Part shown: positions 6,780 to 16,073 of the stretch, piece by piece
Layout of the letters: every line of letters begins with the position of its first letter
Numbering within the stretch: the stretch's first letter is position 1
Assembly (NCBI GenBank): GCA_965199235.1
Contig: CBDAQU010000002.1
Coordinates: 62,001-126,000 of the forward strand
DNA length: 64,000 nucleotides
Direction of reading: 5' to 3'
DNA from: BOG-908 sp965199235
GTDB taxonomy: Bacteria; Pseudomonadota; Alphaproteobacteria; Acetobacterales; Acetobacteraceae
Made by a program: the position numbers and the translations under genes
The notes under the pieces: model-generated
Databases searched by the model: none
Told to the model about the DNA's origin: nothing
The model's input: the letters and a program-made list of their open reading frames with translations, nothing else

Positions 6780-8985
6780 TCGAGACGTAGATGCTGCGGC
6801 CTGGATTGGTCCAGAACAGCGGCTGGGATGGCGGCCCGATCGTGTTGCCGTCGTAGCCGATGATCCCCCTGTTGTCGAACAGGTCGTAGACGTGAACGTC
6901 GCCGCGGACGCGCCGGCTGGCGAACGGGAAGATGTAGCCGATATCGAGGTCGAACTGGTTGTACGACTTGATCGGGTATTGGTCGAAGGCGCCTTTCGCG
7001 GAGGTGTCGAGGGCATATTGCGGGCCGACATACTTGCCGATGATGATTGCATGCAGGTTGTCGTTGTCGCGGAACAAGCCGGTTTTGTCGTAGGTCAGGC
7101 CTGCAGCCGCGGTACGGCGCGGCGTCTGCGCGAGGTTGTTGCCGTTCGTGTAGTATGAGCTGTCGTTGAGGGACCCGTTCGCGTAGGTCGAAAAGTTATA
7201 GGGCAGCTTCGTCGTCTGTTCGATTTCCACGCCCTTGTAGTTGGCGCCGCCCTGGTTGAAGTAGGTCGTGGTCGGGCCCACCACCCGGCTGTTGATGAAG
7301 TTGGTATACTCGATGTCGTAGAGGTCGACGCCGAGGTTCAGCCATTCGCGGTCGATGACGATGCCCGTCTGATAGCTGTCGGTGGTGGACGGGCTGATCG
7401 AGGTGACATCGGTGGTGGCGAAGACGTTGATGGGCGGGGTGAGGAAGCCTTTCGAATACTGCACGAAGGCGGACATCCACGGCGCGATGCGATACCGCGC
7501 GTCGGCCGAAGGCAGTGCCGCGTTGTAGGTCGCGTGATCGTCGACCGGCTGACCGATCAAACCGATCGGGCCGTTCTGCGACCGCGTGACGGAGCTGTAT
7601 TTCACCCCGGCGGTGACGGTGAGGTTCGGCAGCGGCGTCCACGCGAACTCTATGTAGGGCTGCACGGTGACCAGGACCGATTTGAAGCTGAACAGCAAGG
7701 GCGTGCCGCCGTCGGCCACCGGCGTGGTCACGTAGTAGTCGCCGCCTTGGCTCAGGTCGACCGAGTACTGGTAGCCGTCGAAGATTTCGCGCTCCACCCA
7801 GAAGCCTGCGCGTAGCTGCCCGAAGTCGAAATCCTGCGACGCGCGGAACACGTCGCCCACGGCGCGGAAGTTGAAGCGTGCGCGCAGGCCGGGCACGTCG
7901 CCGGTAAGGGTGCTGGGTGTGGAGCTGGCGCCGAGGTAGAACGGGCCGGTGAGATCGCCTTCGCCCAGGTTTGGACCGAGCCCGCCGACGTCTAGACCTT
8001 TGGAGTCGTGCTGGAAGTAGGAGGCGGTGTAGAGCTTGTTGTTGATGGTCAGCCCGTCGGCGACCAGGCTTTTCAGGCCGAGATACTCGAAGTCGGTGTG
8101 GTAGTCGTCCTCGTTCCACTTCCTGTAAGTTTGGGAATTCGGGTTGAAGTTCAGCGCGTAGCTGGGGCCGAACTGCTCGATGTTTGGCAGCGTCGCACCA
8201 TAGGGGGTGAGCGTGCGGGCGTTGTCGAGGTTGCCCACGAAGCTCAGCTCGGTGTTGGCTCCAAGCGGCTGCTCGTATTTGAGGAACGCGTTGCGGCGGA
8301 TCGTGTCCGTGCCGCTGGTTGAACCGCGCCCTTCCTCGTCCGACAGGTCGAGCAGGACCTTGCCGCCGTTCAGAGCGGGAAGCCTGCCGCTCTGGTATTC
8401 CAGGCCGAACAGTCGCGTGCCGTAGCTGCCAAGAGTGCTGTAGGGCTCGATCCTTTGCGTGTTGCCGAGGTCGGGGGACGCCAACTGGATGAAGCCGCCG
8501 AAGGTTTCCGACCCGATCGAGGAAGCTTCGCTCGGACCGCGCTGCACGGTGATCTTGCCGATATCGTCTTCCATGAAATAGGCGCCGGGCTGCGGCGCGC
8601 CGTTGAACGGGAAGCCGGGAATCTGGATGTCGTCGTAGAGCACGCTGAACTGGGTGTATTGCAGGCCGCGTATGCTTTGTCCGAAATCCTGCTGCAGGCC
8701 AGGACCGACTGGCGAGATGTCCGTGGCACTCGGCGTGAGGCGCACGAGGTCGTTGTAGTCCTCGGTCGGCACGGCGAGTTTCTCCAGCGTCTGCGCGCCG
8801 ATGACGCTGGTTGGTTCGGTTTCGTCCAGCGAGGGAGCGCTCGGCGCCAGCTGCTGCGCGGGCGGCGTTGCGGTGACAGTGATCGACTCGGCCGTGGCGG
8901 CAACGGAGGACTGGGCTTGCGCGAGCGAAGCACTAGCGCCCAGCACAAGCAGCGTAACGACCGCCTTGTAACCCGTAGACTGCAT
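6763..8985 (-). CDS. TonB-dependent outer-membrane receptor
   Basis: A 740-residue outer-membrane transporter. The signal peptide runs to about residue 24 (LGASASLAQA). ESITVTATPP at about 33-42 looks like a TonB box. A plug domain follows, with VPTEDYNDLVRLTPSATD, QSIRGLQYTQFSVLYDD and VQRGPSEASSIGSETFGG. The rest is a 22-strand-type barrel ending in GRSIYVSIKAEL. Such receptors import siderophores, vitamins or other large nutrients by proton-motive energy; the substrate is not identifiable. The S9 peptidase gene lies 237 nt upstream on the same strand. Confidence 0.92.
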   Translation of the reverse strand: MQSTGYKAVVTLLVLGASASLAQAQSSVAATAESITVTATPPAQQLAPSAPSLDETEPTSVIGAQTLEKLAVPTEDYNDLVRLTPSATDISPVGPGLQQDFGQSIRGLQYTQFSVLYDDIQIPGFPFNGAPQPGAYFMEDDIGKITVQRGPSEASSIGSETFGGFIQLASPDLGNTQRIEPYSTLGSYGTRLFGLEYQSGRLPALNGGKVLLDLSDEEGRGSTSGTDTIRRNAFLKYEQPLGANTELSFVGNLDNARTLTPYGATLPNIEQFGPSYALNFNPNSQTYRKWNEDDYHTDFEYLGLKSLVADGLTINNKLYTASYFQHDSKGLDVGGLGPNLGEGDLTGPFYLGASSTPSTLTGDVPGLRARFNFRAVGDVFRASQDFDFGQLRAGFWVEREIFDGYQYSVDLSQGGDYYVTTPVADGGTPLLFSFKSVLVTVQPYIEFAWTPLPNLTVTAGVKYSSVTRSQNGPIGLIGQPVDDHATYNAALPSADARYRIAPWMSAFVQYSKGFLTPPINVFATTDVTSISPSTTDSYQTGIVIDREWLNLGVDLYDIEYTNFINSRVVGPTTTYFNQGGANYKGVEIEQTTKLPYNFSTYANGSLNDSSYYTNGNNLAQTPRRTAAAGLTYDKTGLFRDNDNLHAIIIGKYVGPQYALDTSAKGAFDQYPIKSYNQFDLDIGYIFPFASRRVRGDVHVYDLFDNRGIIGYDGNTIGPPSQPLFWTNPGRSIYVSIKAEL

Positions 8986-9222
8986 TGACCTCTATCCTCC
9001 ACAGCAGCCGCGTCTGTAGAGGAGAGTCGGGTATGGCATAAGCCAGAACTATGCTGCGCTCGGAGATCAACCAGGCCGGTTGTTCTTCGTGCAACGTCTT
9101 CTAAACTTCATCTGTATTTAGGCCGGGGTGGCCTGGACAAGCTGACGCGAAGCTGACAAGGTCCTCGGCTTAGGCTTTGGCGGATTTTGCGACGGTATCA
9201 CTTCCGCACGCGCGCCTGCCGA

Positions 9223-11190
9223 TCAATGGGTGTTTGCTGATCCGTCGGTCGCGCGCAGGTAGGTGTCGAACCAGGACAGCGCGCGCCGCTGGAAATCGGC
9301 CAGGTGGCCAGGGTCGCGCATCCTGTGCCCCTCGCCCGCGTAGACGACCGACGACGTCGGCACGCCTAGATCGCGGAGCGCGTGCCAGAACTCCATCGTT
9401 TGGGGGGCGGGACATTCGATGTCGTTCTCGCCCACCACGGCGAGCGTCGGTGTGCGCACCTGGCGAATGAAGGTCATTGGGGACGATTTGGCGTACACCG
9501 CGGGATCGGCGTACACCGAGGCGCCGAAATACGGGATCATCCAGGCGTCGATACCGTTCTCGCCGTAATAGCTCTGCCAGTTGGCGATGCCGGCGCCTGC
9601 CACGGCGGCGGCGAAGCGGTTGGTCTGGGTGACGGCGAACATGGTCATGTAGCCGCCGTAGCTCCAGCCGGTGAGGCCGAGCCGGTGGTCGTCGATGGGG
9701 GCGGCGCGCTCGGCGGCGTCCACGCCGGCGAGGATGTCGCGCAGGTCGCCGTAGCCGAAATCGCGCACGTTGCCTTGCGTGAACGCTTCACCCTGGCCGT
9801 AGCTGCCGCGCGGGTTGGGCAGGAACAGCGCGTATCCGGCATCGAGGAAGTGGCGCTCGTAGCCGTGGCCCACGAAGCGCGGCCGGTTGGCCCAGGCGGG
9901 GCCGCCATGCACCTCGGTGATCATGGCGAGCCTGGTGCCGGGCCGGGCGCCGTCGGGCAGCAACAGCCAGCCCTGGACGGCGTGGCCGTCGCTGGTCCAG
10001 TCGAGGGACCGCATGCGGGCTGCAACGCTTTGGCCGGCGTTGGCGTGGGTCAGGTCGTGCCACCGGCCGATTTCGCCCACCTCTATCTCCGGTGCGAGGA
10101 GGTAGGATTCGTGCGCGGCCGCGGCCAGCTTCGTGCGGCAGCCGGTCGATACCGCGGTGCCGTCGCCCTTGAGCACCTCCTGCGACGATGACAGCGGCTC
10201 GGGCATGGATTGTTGCGGGGTCGTGGACAGACGCATGACCTGCGTCTTGTCGGCGCGCAGCACGGAGGCGAGCAGGCTGCCACCGTCGCACGCCCAGTCC
10301 AGCGACATCACCGTCGCCGGCCAGTGTGGGGTGACGTTCGCGGCGGTGGCCTTGCCCGGATCAAGCGGCAGCACGATGGCTTCGCCGCCGGTGGCGCCGA
10401 AATCGCTCATCAGCCCGGCGATGAAGGAGACCGCGCGGCCATCCGGCGACACCTTGGGCTGGGCCAGCTGCTGCTGCGGGGTGGCCGGCGTGTAGATGAC
10501 CCGCGCCGTGCCGCCAGCGTCGAAGGCATAGAGCTTGGCAACCCACCAATTGTTGTCTCCGTCGCCTGGCGCCGCGGTGCCGACGAAGCCGGCGCCGTCC
10601 GGGCGGGCGCTGTACTCGTAGACGAACAAGTCGGGCGGCGATGCCCAGCGCAACATTCCGTCCGGCTGCAGGGTGGCCAGGCGCTGCTCGTGCACGGCGG
10701 CGCCGAGTTCGCCGGTTTGGGGCGCACCTGCTTCGACGGCGCCGACCTCCTTGGTGGCGCCTGGCGTGGCGAGTACGGCGAGCTGGCCCGTGCGGCTGAT
10801 GCTGAGGCTTTCGAGCGTGCCGTTGAAGGCGAGCCGGCGCGTGAGCGCGCCGGTTTGCGCGTCGGCCGTGTAGATCGAGTGCGCGTGGGAGCCGGGCGTG
10901 CGCAGGATGAAGGAGACTTTCTGCCCGTCCGGCGACGAGGCGAGGCTGGAGGGGGTGCAGTCGCGCACGGCGCCGCAGGGAAGTTTCAGGTTGGTGTCCG
11001 GGCCGCCGGCGGTGGGACGGATAACCACTGTCTGGATGTCGGCGGTTCCGGCCGGGCCTTCGTCGCCCTCGATGGAGGCGATACGGGCGCCGTCCGGCGA
11101 GATGGCGACGCTGAGGAAATCGTGGACGGGGGCTGCGGCGCAGAGGAGGAGGGCGGCGAGGCCGAGGGGGGTGCGGGCGCGACAATTCAT
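9223..11190 (-). CDS. S9 family prolyl oligopeptidase-type peptidase
   Basis: A 655-residue serine peptidase with a short hydrophobic leader (LGLAALLLCAAAP), so probably periplasmic. A WD40-like TolB/propeller half carries SPDGARIASI, SPDGQKVSF and SPDGRAVSF repeats, followed by an alpha/beta-hydrolase half. The catalytic Ser is in GWSYGGYM near residue 508, the Asp in GENDIECP near 588 and the His in GEGHRMRDPGH near 622. HGGPAWANRP forms the oxyanion-hole region. The ATG at 11190 is chosen because it places the leader at the N-terminus. Confidence 0.92.
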   Translation of the reverse strand: MNCRARTPLGLAALLLCAAAPVHDFLSVAISPDGARIASIEGDEGPAGTADIQTVVIRPTAGGPDTNLKLPCGAVRDCTPSSLASSPDGQKVSFILRTPGSHAHSIYTADAQTGALTRRLAFNGTLESLSISRTGQLAVLATPGATKEVGAVEAGAPQTGELGAAVHEQRLATLQPDGMLRWASPPDLFVYEYSARPDGAGFVGTAAPGDGDNNWWVAKLYAFDAGGTARVIYTPATPQQQLAQPKVSPDGRAVSFIAGLMSDFGATGGEAIVLPLDPGKATAANVTPHWPATVMSLDWACDGGSLLASVLRADKTQVMRLSTTPQQSMPEPLSSSQEVLKGDGTAVSTGCRTKLAAAAHESYLLAPEIEVGEIGRWHDLTHANAGQSVAARMRSLDWTSDGHAVQGWLLLPDGARPGTRLAMITEVHGGPAWANRPRFVGHGYERHFLDAGYALFLPNPRGSYGQGEAFTQGNVRDFGYGDLRDILAGVDAAERAAPIDDHRLGLTGWSYGGYMTMFAVTQTNRFAAAVAGAGIANWQSYYGENGIDAWMIPYFGASVYADPAVYAKSSPMTFIRQVRTPTLAVVGENDIECPAPQTMEFWHALRDLGVPTSSVVYAGEGHRMRDPGHLADFQRRALSWFDTYLRATDGSANTH

Positions 11191-11349
11191 CGGCGCAGTG
11201 AAGCAGGGTTGAGCGCGGCGCGGAAGGCAGGGATGGCTGGTTGGCTCGGAAGACGAAGGCCGGCACGGAGCGCGCACGCCGAAGCGACCCGCGTTTACGG
11301 GCGGGCTGCTGGTTCTATCGGACTGCGCGCAACGACGGCCTGGCCTGCT

Positions 11350-12158
11350 TCACCATCGCCGGCCTGGTCGGCGGGGGGCGTCGGGCGGGTTGGCGCCGGG
11401 CTCGGGCGTGTGGTGGGTGGGCGTGGACGAGTTCGGCTGGCGTTGCTGTCCCGGATTGGGTTCCGGGCGGCGGGGATTGGCTGCGCTGGCGGTTGGGCCG
11501 ATGTTTTGGCCGAAGGTGCTGGCGACGGCTTGCAGCAGGTTTTCGAGCGTGGCCTTGTCAAGCGGGTTGGCCGGTCGGTCGTGATCCAGTTTTTCGACGG
11601 TTTCGCGGCGCAGGGTTTCGAGATGCGGGCTGTTCTGGGCGGCCTCGTCGGTGGGCGGGCGTGTTCGGGGAGCGCGATCCGACAGCGCCGGCGGCGGGCT
11701 TCGGCGTGCGGACAGCCGTCGGCGATATGGATTTCGAGCAGGATGGTTTGGCGCACGGCGCGGGAGATGTGGGCGAAGGCGCGGGCATAATCGGGCGTGC
11801 GGTGGCGAGCGCGTTCCTCGGCCCGTTCGATGGCGGCGGCGGACGAGCATGGGATAGGGGCGGCGGGCGGCGGGGCGGCCATGTCCTGCAAGGCGCGCTC
11901 GGCCGCAGTGCGGGCCAGCGTCATGCCGAGGTCGATCAGCTCCTGGCAGGTGCGCAGGTGTTGCGCGATGCGATCTTGCCGGCCGGACTGTGGGGCGTTG
12001 GATGGTTGGGCGTTCAGGGTGCGGCTCGGTGCGGGTGGCGGGGGTTGGATAGAGCATGGAGGGGCGGGGCTGGGCAAAGGAAAGGTTGTGGTTGGTTGCA
12101 GGCAGACGACACCGGTTGGACAGTCTGGCGGCAAAAGTGATGCCGGTGCACCGGGCAC
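11350..12158 (-). pseudogene. Frameshifted hypothetical protein gene
   Basis: Two reading frames together look like one gene. The 5' part (12158 to about 11670) encodes HLRTCQELIDLGMTLARTA and FAHISRAVRQTILLEIHI, a helical pattern I associate with uncharacterised acetobacterial proteins. The 3' part continues in another frame with LETLRRETVEKLDHD and ATLENLLQAVASTFGQNI, stopping at 11350. The switch is near 11660-11690, by a single-base shift, close to a CCCC run. The function is unknown and the true start is uncertain. It could be a real pseudogene or a sequencing error. Confidence 0.5.
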
Positions 12159-12168
12159 CCCGCCCTAC
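12139..12168 (-). repeat. Degenerate REP hairpin (copy f)
   Basis: Read on the minus strand, GTAG is followed by GGCGG, then GGTGC, loop CCGGT, GCACC, then GGCATC. Its core arms GGTGC/GCACC and its GTAG match the REP copies near the transposase gene at 14865, but the outer arms have diverged. Confidence 0.5.
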
Positions 12169-12248
12169 GAGTCCACTCGCGTTCGTTGTTACGGACGGCC
12201 TTGGGATAGAAGAGGCGACGGTGGCGCCGCCCCTGGATTCAATCAGGA

Positions 12249-12509
12249 TCAGAAACGGATCCAGACGCCGTTACGCCAATAGCCGCGACCTGTGTGTTCT
12301 CTCCAGGCGAACCGTTCACCGGGGCCCCAACGCCAGTTGTCGGGGTGCACGACGACACCGTACGCGGGAGGGTAGGCGTAGGGGCGGCGGACATGCCAGC
12401 ACTGGCCTTCCGCGTTGCAAGCGATTGCCGCCGATGCGCTCGGGATTGATGCGGTGGCGGCGCCGAGGCCGAGCAGCGCGGTGAGGGCGATTTTGAAGGG
12501 GAGTTTCAT
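12249..12509 (-). CDS. Small secreted aromatic-rich protein
   Basis: An 86-residue protein with a signal peptide (MKLPFKIALTALLGLGAATA, cleavage near SASA-AI). The mature part, about 60 residues, is rich in Trp, Tyr, Arg and Pro: CNAEGQCWHVRRPYAYPP, then VVVHPDNWRWGPGERFAWREHTG and a WxxxWIRF-like end. Similar small periplasmic proteins are common in Acetobacteraceae and rhizobia, without known function. The ATG at 12509 is preferred over 12518 because AGGA then stands eight bases upstream. Confidence 0.7.
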   Translation of the reverse strand: MKLPFKIALTALLGLGAATASIPSASAAIACNAEGQCWHVRRPYAYPPAYGVVVHPDNWRWGPGERFAWREHTGRGYWRNGVWIRF

Positions 12510-13179
12510 GGGGGTCATCCTCGGTTGGTGGAGTAACGATTTGAGCGCGTTGGCGATGCCAGAGTTTCCGTGTTCGGGCAGAGCGTCAATGGGGGGGTAG
12601 GGGGTTGCTGCGTCCAACGCTGCTCCTCCGTTTGCAGCCTGTTTGCCGACCTGGTGAGTGGGTGCGAGCAGCACAGCATTCTGCGGTTGTCAGGGGAAGT
12701 AAAGGTTGCCTGCGGCCGCACGCTGCTTGCTCATGCCGACACGGTTGTTGAACGCATTAGACCGGTGACACAGAGTGTCCGCGAGTAGGCGGACCTCAAA
12801 CCGGTTTAGGTCTTGTCTTGGCGAGCGATTTCGTCACCCCGACCATTCCGGTCTGCGCGACGTCGCTCCAGACCTTGGAAAGGCAAGAGATCGATGACGG
12901 TGTGACGTTCTCGATGGTTGCCACGCTTACCTGCAATCCACGATCTGATGTTCGGCAACTCCGAGAGGGCCAGCTTGGCCCATACTGTTCCTGGGCGATG
13001 CGGGCCAAGCCGTTGCGGCGACGCGTCTCCGTCAGCACGCCGCAAGCGCGGCCATCGCACGCTTCAAAAGTTTCGAGTTGCGACATGGTGCGATGCGGAC
13101 TACGCCTGTATGGCAACGCTTTTGCTTGGGTCAAGGCGCGAATACCTGATAGGTCGCGCGCGCAGCAGGAGAGTTACAC
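12510..13179. other. 670-nt stretch without a recognised gene
   Basis: Short overlapping open frames exist on both strands (12796-13134 minus, 12818-13183 plus), but none gives a recognisable protein and neither has a convincing start site. AGGAGAG just before 13180 is the ribosome binding site of the downstream propeller gene. The stretch may hold remnants of a decayed gene. Confidence 0.4.
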
Positions 13180-14622
13180 ATGATTACAAGGTTCTTTGCG
13201 GCGGCGTCGATTGCGGCGGCCGCTATGCTTCGTGTGGCCGCAGCGGCAAGCATCGTTACGCCTGTGCCAGCAAGCGCGCATCCGAGTCAAACTGTTTCCA
13301 TCAGCGGTAGCGGATTCGATTCCAGCGAAGCCGTTGACGTGTATTTCGACACGACCGATACACTCCTGGCCGTCAGCGCAGCCGATGGCACGCTGGCCGG
13401 ATCGATTACAGTTCCAGCGTCTGCTGCCCCAGGTGCGCACAGCATCACCGCCATCGGCCGGCGCAGCAGCGATGCCGCTCAGCATGCGCTGACCGTCTCC
13501 ACCGCCTGGACGCAATTCGGGTTCGGTGCGGCCCATGTCGGCGTAAATCCTTTCGAGAACACGCTCTCGACCAGCACTGCATCGACCCTTGGCACGCTAT
13601 GGAGCCTATCCGCCGGAGCCACAGGCGGCACGCCGGCTGTCACCAGTGATCGCGTCTATGTCGGCACCAATTCCGGCGTTGCGGCTTTCCACACCGCCAC
13701 CGGGGCCACGAGTTGGAACAAAAACCTTGGCGCAAACTTCACCGCGTCACCGACCATGGTCGGAAACACGCTGTACATCGGCGACCTTAGCGGCAACTAC
13801 TACGCTCTGAACGCCGCCACCGGCGCCACCGTCTGGAAAGTAAAGCTCACCGGTGCCTTTTACGGCTCCGCCGTGGTTGCCAACGGCATCATATACGTCG
13901 GCAGCTATGCCGGCAGCTTCTACGCCCTGAAGGCAACGACCGGGGCCGTTGTCTGGAGCTACGCTCTCAGCAGCGGCACCGACAGTTCGGCCGCGCTGGC
14001 GAACGGCAACGTCTATTTCGGCGCCTTCGATGATAACATCTACTGCCTGAATGCTGCTAGCGGCGCGCTGGTGTGGTCCTACACGACAGGTGGCCATGTC
14101 GAGAGCGCGCCCGCCATTGCCAACGGCACGCTCTATGTCGGCTCGGACGACGCCAAGATCTACGCCATCGGCACCTCAGGCGCGAACGCTGGCTTTTTGC
14201 TTTGGTCGTACACCACCGGCGGGCAGATCTACGCCAGCCCGACAATCTACAGCAATCGGGTCTATATCGGATCGGCCGACGGCAAGCTCTACGCCCTGAA
14301 CGCGCGCGACGGCTCGCTCTACTTCAGCTTTCCGACGAACGGCGTCGTGCGGTCTGCCGTGTCCGCAAACGGTGTCGTGTATTTCACGTCGCAGGACAAT
14401 CTGGCTTATGCAATCACCACCTATGGCGGGGTCCTGGCGACAGGGTCCACCGGCGCCGATTATTTCGGTTCCCCCGCCGTGTCGGACGGCAGGCTGTTCA
14501 TCGCCACGAGCGCCGGCACCCTCTACGCCTTCGCACCGAACGCCGGCAACGACTCCGTTCCCGCGCACGCGCCTAGGCCATCGTCCCTCCGGCCTGACTT
14601 TACCTTGCCAGTCACCCGCTGA
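13180..14622 (+). CDS. Secreted PQQ-like beta-propeller protein with N-terminal Ig-like domain
   Basis: A 480-residue exported protein. The signal peptide covers about residues 1-22. Residues 28-100 form an Ig/IPT-like domain (TVSISGSGFDSSEAVDVYF). Residues 125-465 contain eight blades of the type YxGxxxGxxYALNAxTGAxxWxY, for example YIGDLSGNYYALNAATGA and YVGSYAGSFYALKATTGA. This is the fold of BamB and PQQ dehydrogenases, but the catalytic PQQ-ligand residues and heme motifs of dehydrogenases are not seen. It is more likely a binding or scaffold protein. The role is unknown. A REP cluster follows it. Confidence 0.75.
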   Translation: MITRFFAAASIAAAAMLRVAAAASIVTPVPASAHPSQTVSISGSGFDSSEAVDVYFDTTDTLLAVSAADGTLAGSITVPASAAPGAHSITAIGRRSSDAAQHALTVSTAWTQFGFGAAHVGVNPFENTLSTSTASTLGTLWSLSAGATGGTPAVTSDRVYVGTNSGVAAFHTATGATSWNKNLGANFTASPTMVGNTLYIGDLSGNYYALNAATGATVWKVKLTGAFYGSAVVANGIIYVGSYAGSFYALKATTGAVVWSYALSSGTDSSAALANGNVYFGAFDDNIYCLNAASGALVWSYTTGGHVESAPAIANGTLYVGSDDAKIYAIGTSGANAGFLLWSYTTGGQIYASPTIYSNRVYIGSADGKLYALNARDGSLYFSFPTNGVVRSAVSANGVVYFTSQDNLAYAITTYGGVLATGSTGADYFGSPAVSDGRLFIATSAGTLYAFAPNAGNDSVPAHAPRPSSLRPDFTLPVTR

Positions 14623-14730
14623 ACCGCTGGGAGGAAGGCGGGGAAAGCTAGCGCGAGTCAGGCTCCTACGGTGGCGGTCTTGACGCGTGCGGCGACTGTC
14701 ATGTCTCGCTGCGGCTTGCGCAAAGACGGC

Positions 14731-14757
14731 GCAATGCCAAAGGGCATTGCACCCTAC
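14731..14757 (-). repeat. REP-like hairpin of a second sequence type (copy g)
   Basis: GCAATGCC (14731-14738) and GGCATTGC (14743-14750) form a perfect eight-base-pair stem with a four-base loop. CTAC follows three bases later (14754-14757), that is GTAG 5' of the hairpin on the minus strand. The stem sequence differs from the main REP family but the GTAG placement is the same. Confidence 0.55.
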
Positions 14758-14802
14758 GGCTTGCGGGGCGGGTTGAGTGAAAGTGAAGCCCAGGCGGTGA
14801 GT

Positions 14803-14831
14803 GATGGGGTGCGGAGAGCACTCCATCCTAC
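14803..14831 (-). repeat. REP hairpin (copy a), left of the RAYT gene
   Basis: GATGGGGTGC (14803-14812), five-base loop, GCACTCCATC (14818-14827) with one mismatch, then CTAC. On the minus strand this reads GTAG immediately 5' of the hairpin, the arrangement recognised by REP-associated tyrosine transposases. Its GTAG side faces the transposase gene 33 nt away. Confidence 0.85.
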
Positions 14832-14864
14832 GAGACCCGCGTAGCAAGGGGTTATGCTGTCGGA

Positions 14865-15392
14865 ATGACGAGCTATCGGCGCCGGCGCGTGGAAGGCGGC
14901 ACATTTTTCTTTACCGTCAATTTGCTTGATCGGCGTAGCGACTTGCTTGTTCGTGAGATTGCCAGTTTGCGAAGTGCCGTCGCACGCACGATGGCGTTGC
15001 GCCCGTTCACGATCGACGCCTGGGTGGTGTTGCCGGATCATCTGCATGCGGTTTGGACGTTGCCCGACGGGGATGCGGATTTTTCGGTGCGGTGGACGAT
15101 GATCAAGCGCGGGTTTTCCGGTTTGGTGCCGGATGGCGAGGGCCGGGGTGCGTCGCGCGCGTTGAAGGGCGAGCGCGGTGTATGGCAACGGCGGTTTTGG
15201 GAACACGCGGTTCGCGACGCGCGGGATTACGGGGCGCATGTGGATTACGTGCATTTTAATCCCGTGAAGCACGGTTATGTGGCGAATGCCGGCGATTGGC
15301 CGTTTTCGACGTTCCGCCGGGCAGTGGCGCGTGGTGTTTATCCGGCGGCCTGGGGTGGTGTGGATGCGACGGGTGCGTTCGGCGAGCGGTAG
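14865..15392 (+). CDS. REP-associated tyrosine transposase (RAYT, Y1/HUH family)
   Basis: A 175-residue single-strand DNA transposase. It has the HUH-type metal site in LPDHLHAVWTLP (residues about 57-68) and the catalytic Tyr in YVHFNPVKHG near residue 127. WQRRFWEHAVRDARDY is the conserved RAYT segment. REP hairpins a and b flank it in inverted orientation, with GTAG toward the gene on both sides. Its own TAG stop (15390-15392) is part of the GTAG of copy b. Such genes mobilise or process REP sequences and are normally single-copy and domesticated. Confidence 0.92.
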   Translation: MTSYRRRRVEGGTFFFTVNLLDRRSDLLVREIASLRSAVARTMALRPFTIDAWVVLPDHLHAVWTLPDGDADFSVRWTMIKRGFSGLVPDGEGRGASRALKGERGVWQRRFWEHAVRDARDYGAHVDYVHFNPVKHGYVANAGDWPFSTFRRAVARGVYPAAWGGVDATGAFGER

Positions 15393-15418
15393 GATGGGGT
15401 GCGCTTGGGCACCCCATC
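15389..15418 (+). repeat. REP hairpin (copy b), right of the RAYT gene
   Basis: GTAG (15389-15392), GATGGGGTGC (15393-15402), six-base loop, perfect GCACCCCATC (15409-15418). It is inverted relative to copies a, c, d, e, f and g. The TAG within GTAG is the stop codon of the RAYT gene, and the hairpin may also act as its terminator. Confidence 0.88.
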
Positions 15419-15512
15419 GGGAGCGCCGGCGGTGTTATGCGACCCGCGCGGGGGCGTTGGGCCGATGGCGCGACACGAGGTAGCTTCGCAATGATCCGGC
15501 GAAAGTGCGGGA

Positions 15513-16073
15513 TTACGCGCGAACGCCGCGTAATCCAGCGAATATCGTAGAGGGATATGGTTTACGGGAATCGGGTGAGTGGCGCAGCACCGAGGTGCGT
15601 GTGGGTGAAAGCGATGGGGTGCCAAGAGCACCCCATCCTACGCTTGCTAAATTTATAGGATTTCCGTTAGAGTCAACATACGTGCCAGTGGTCGTGTGGA
15701 ACGCTATATCAGTGTAGGCACTTGGTATTCCGAAAATGCCTCCAATTGTTCCGAAAAACCCGGGCGCTTGCATTGCCGTTCCATACGGCTCGTCTGCCGA
15801 CTTAGTCATAGTCGCAGGTCCACCATTGATCTGGTCAACGATGTGTCCTGAAGAGTTTACAAGTTCAATGCCTGTGTGGACGAATCCTACACCGCCGACT
15901 CCGGCAACTACAAATTGATGCACTTGGATCGACCAAGTCTGACCACTCGTTCCAGACATCTTAAGTGTCCCTATAGGTCGGCTGAACAGCGAGCAAGGCT
16001 TGTCTGTACAGGTCGGGCCGGTGATGGCAATCGCTTCGACGAAAAACCTGATTTTACGATAGCTTGGGCCCAA
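15513..16073 (-). pseudogene. C-terminal half of a frameshifted hypothetical protein, running into a REP
   Basis: An open frame of 186 codons that begins only at a TTG. It reads naturally as the continuation of the frame at 15971-16543 (LGPSYRKIRFFVEAIAITGP). It contains VGFVHTGIELVNSSGHIVDQINGGP, an H...GGP pattern reminiscent of papain-like or effector domains, but this is a guess. After NGNPINLA it reads straight through REP copy c, giving VGWGALGTPSLSPT, so its C-terminus is probably not original. The region is A+T-richer than its neighbours. Confidence 0.4.
15613..15641 (-). repeat. REP hairpin (copy c)
   Basis: GATGGGGTGC (15613-15622), five-base loop, perfect GCACCCCATC (15628-15637), then CTAC (15638-15641). 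It lies inside the 3' part of the frame ending at 15513. Confidence 0.88.

Noticed and set aside
5052..7052. A 666-codon open frame on the minus strand over purE-purK
   Set aside because: Non-protein-like composition opposite two unambiguous enzymes.
10210..11790. A 526-codon plus-strand frame over the S9 peptidase
   Set aside because: Gly/Arg-rich shadow of a well-supported peptidase on the other strand.
12796..13183. Overlapping frames on both strands, once considered as an ISL3-like transposase remnant (HTVIDLLP)
   Set aside because: Only a few residues resemble the family, with no catalytic motifs or terminal inverted repeats.
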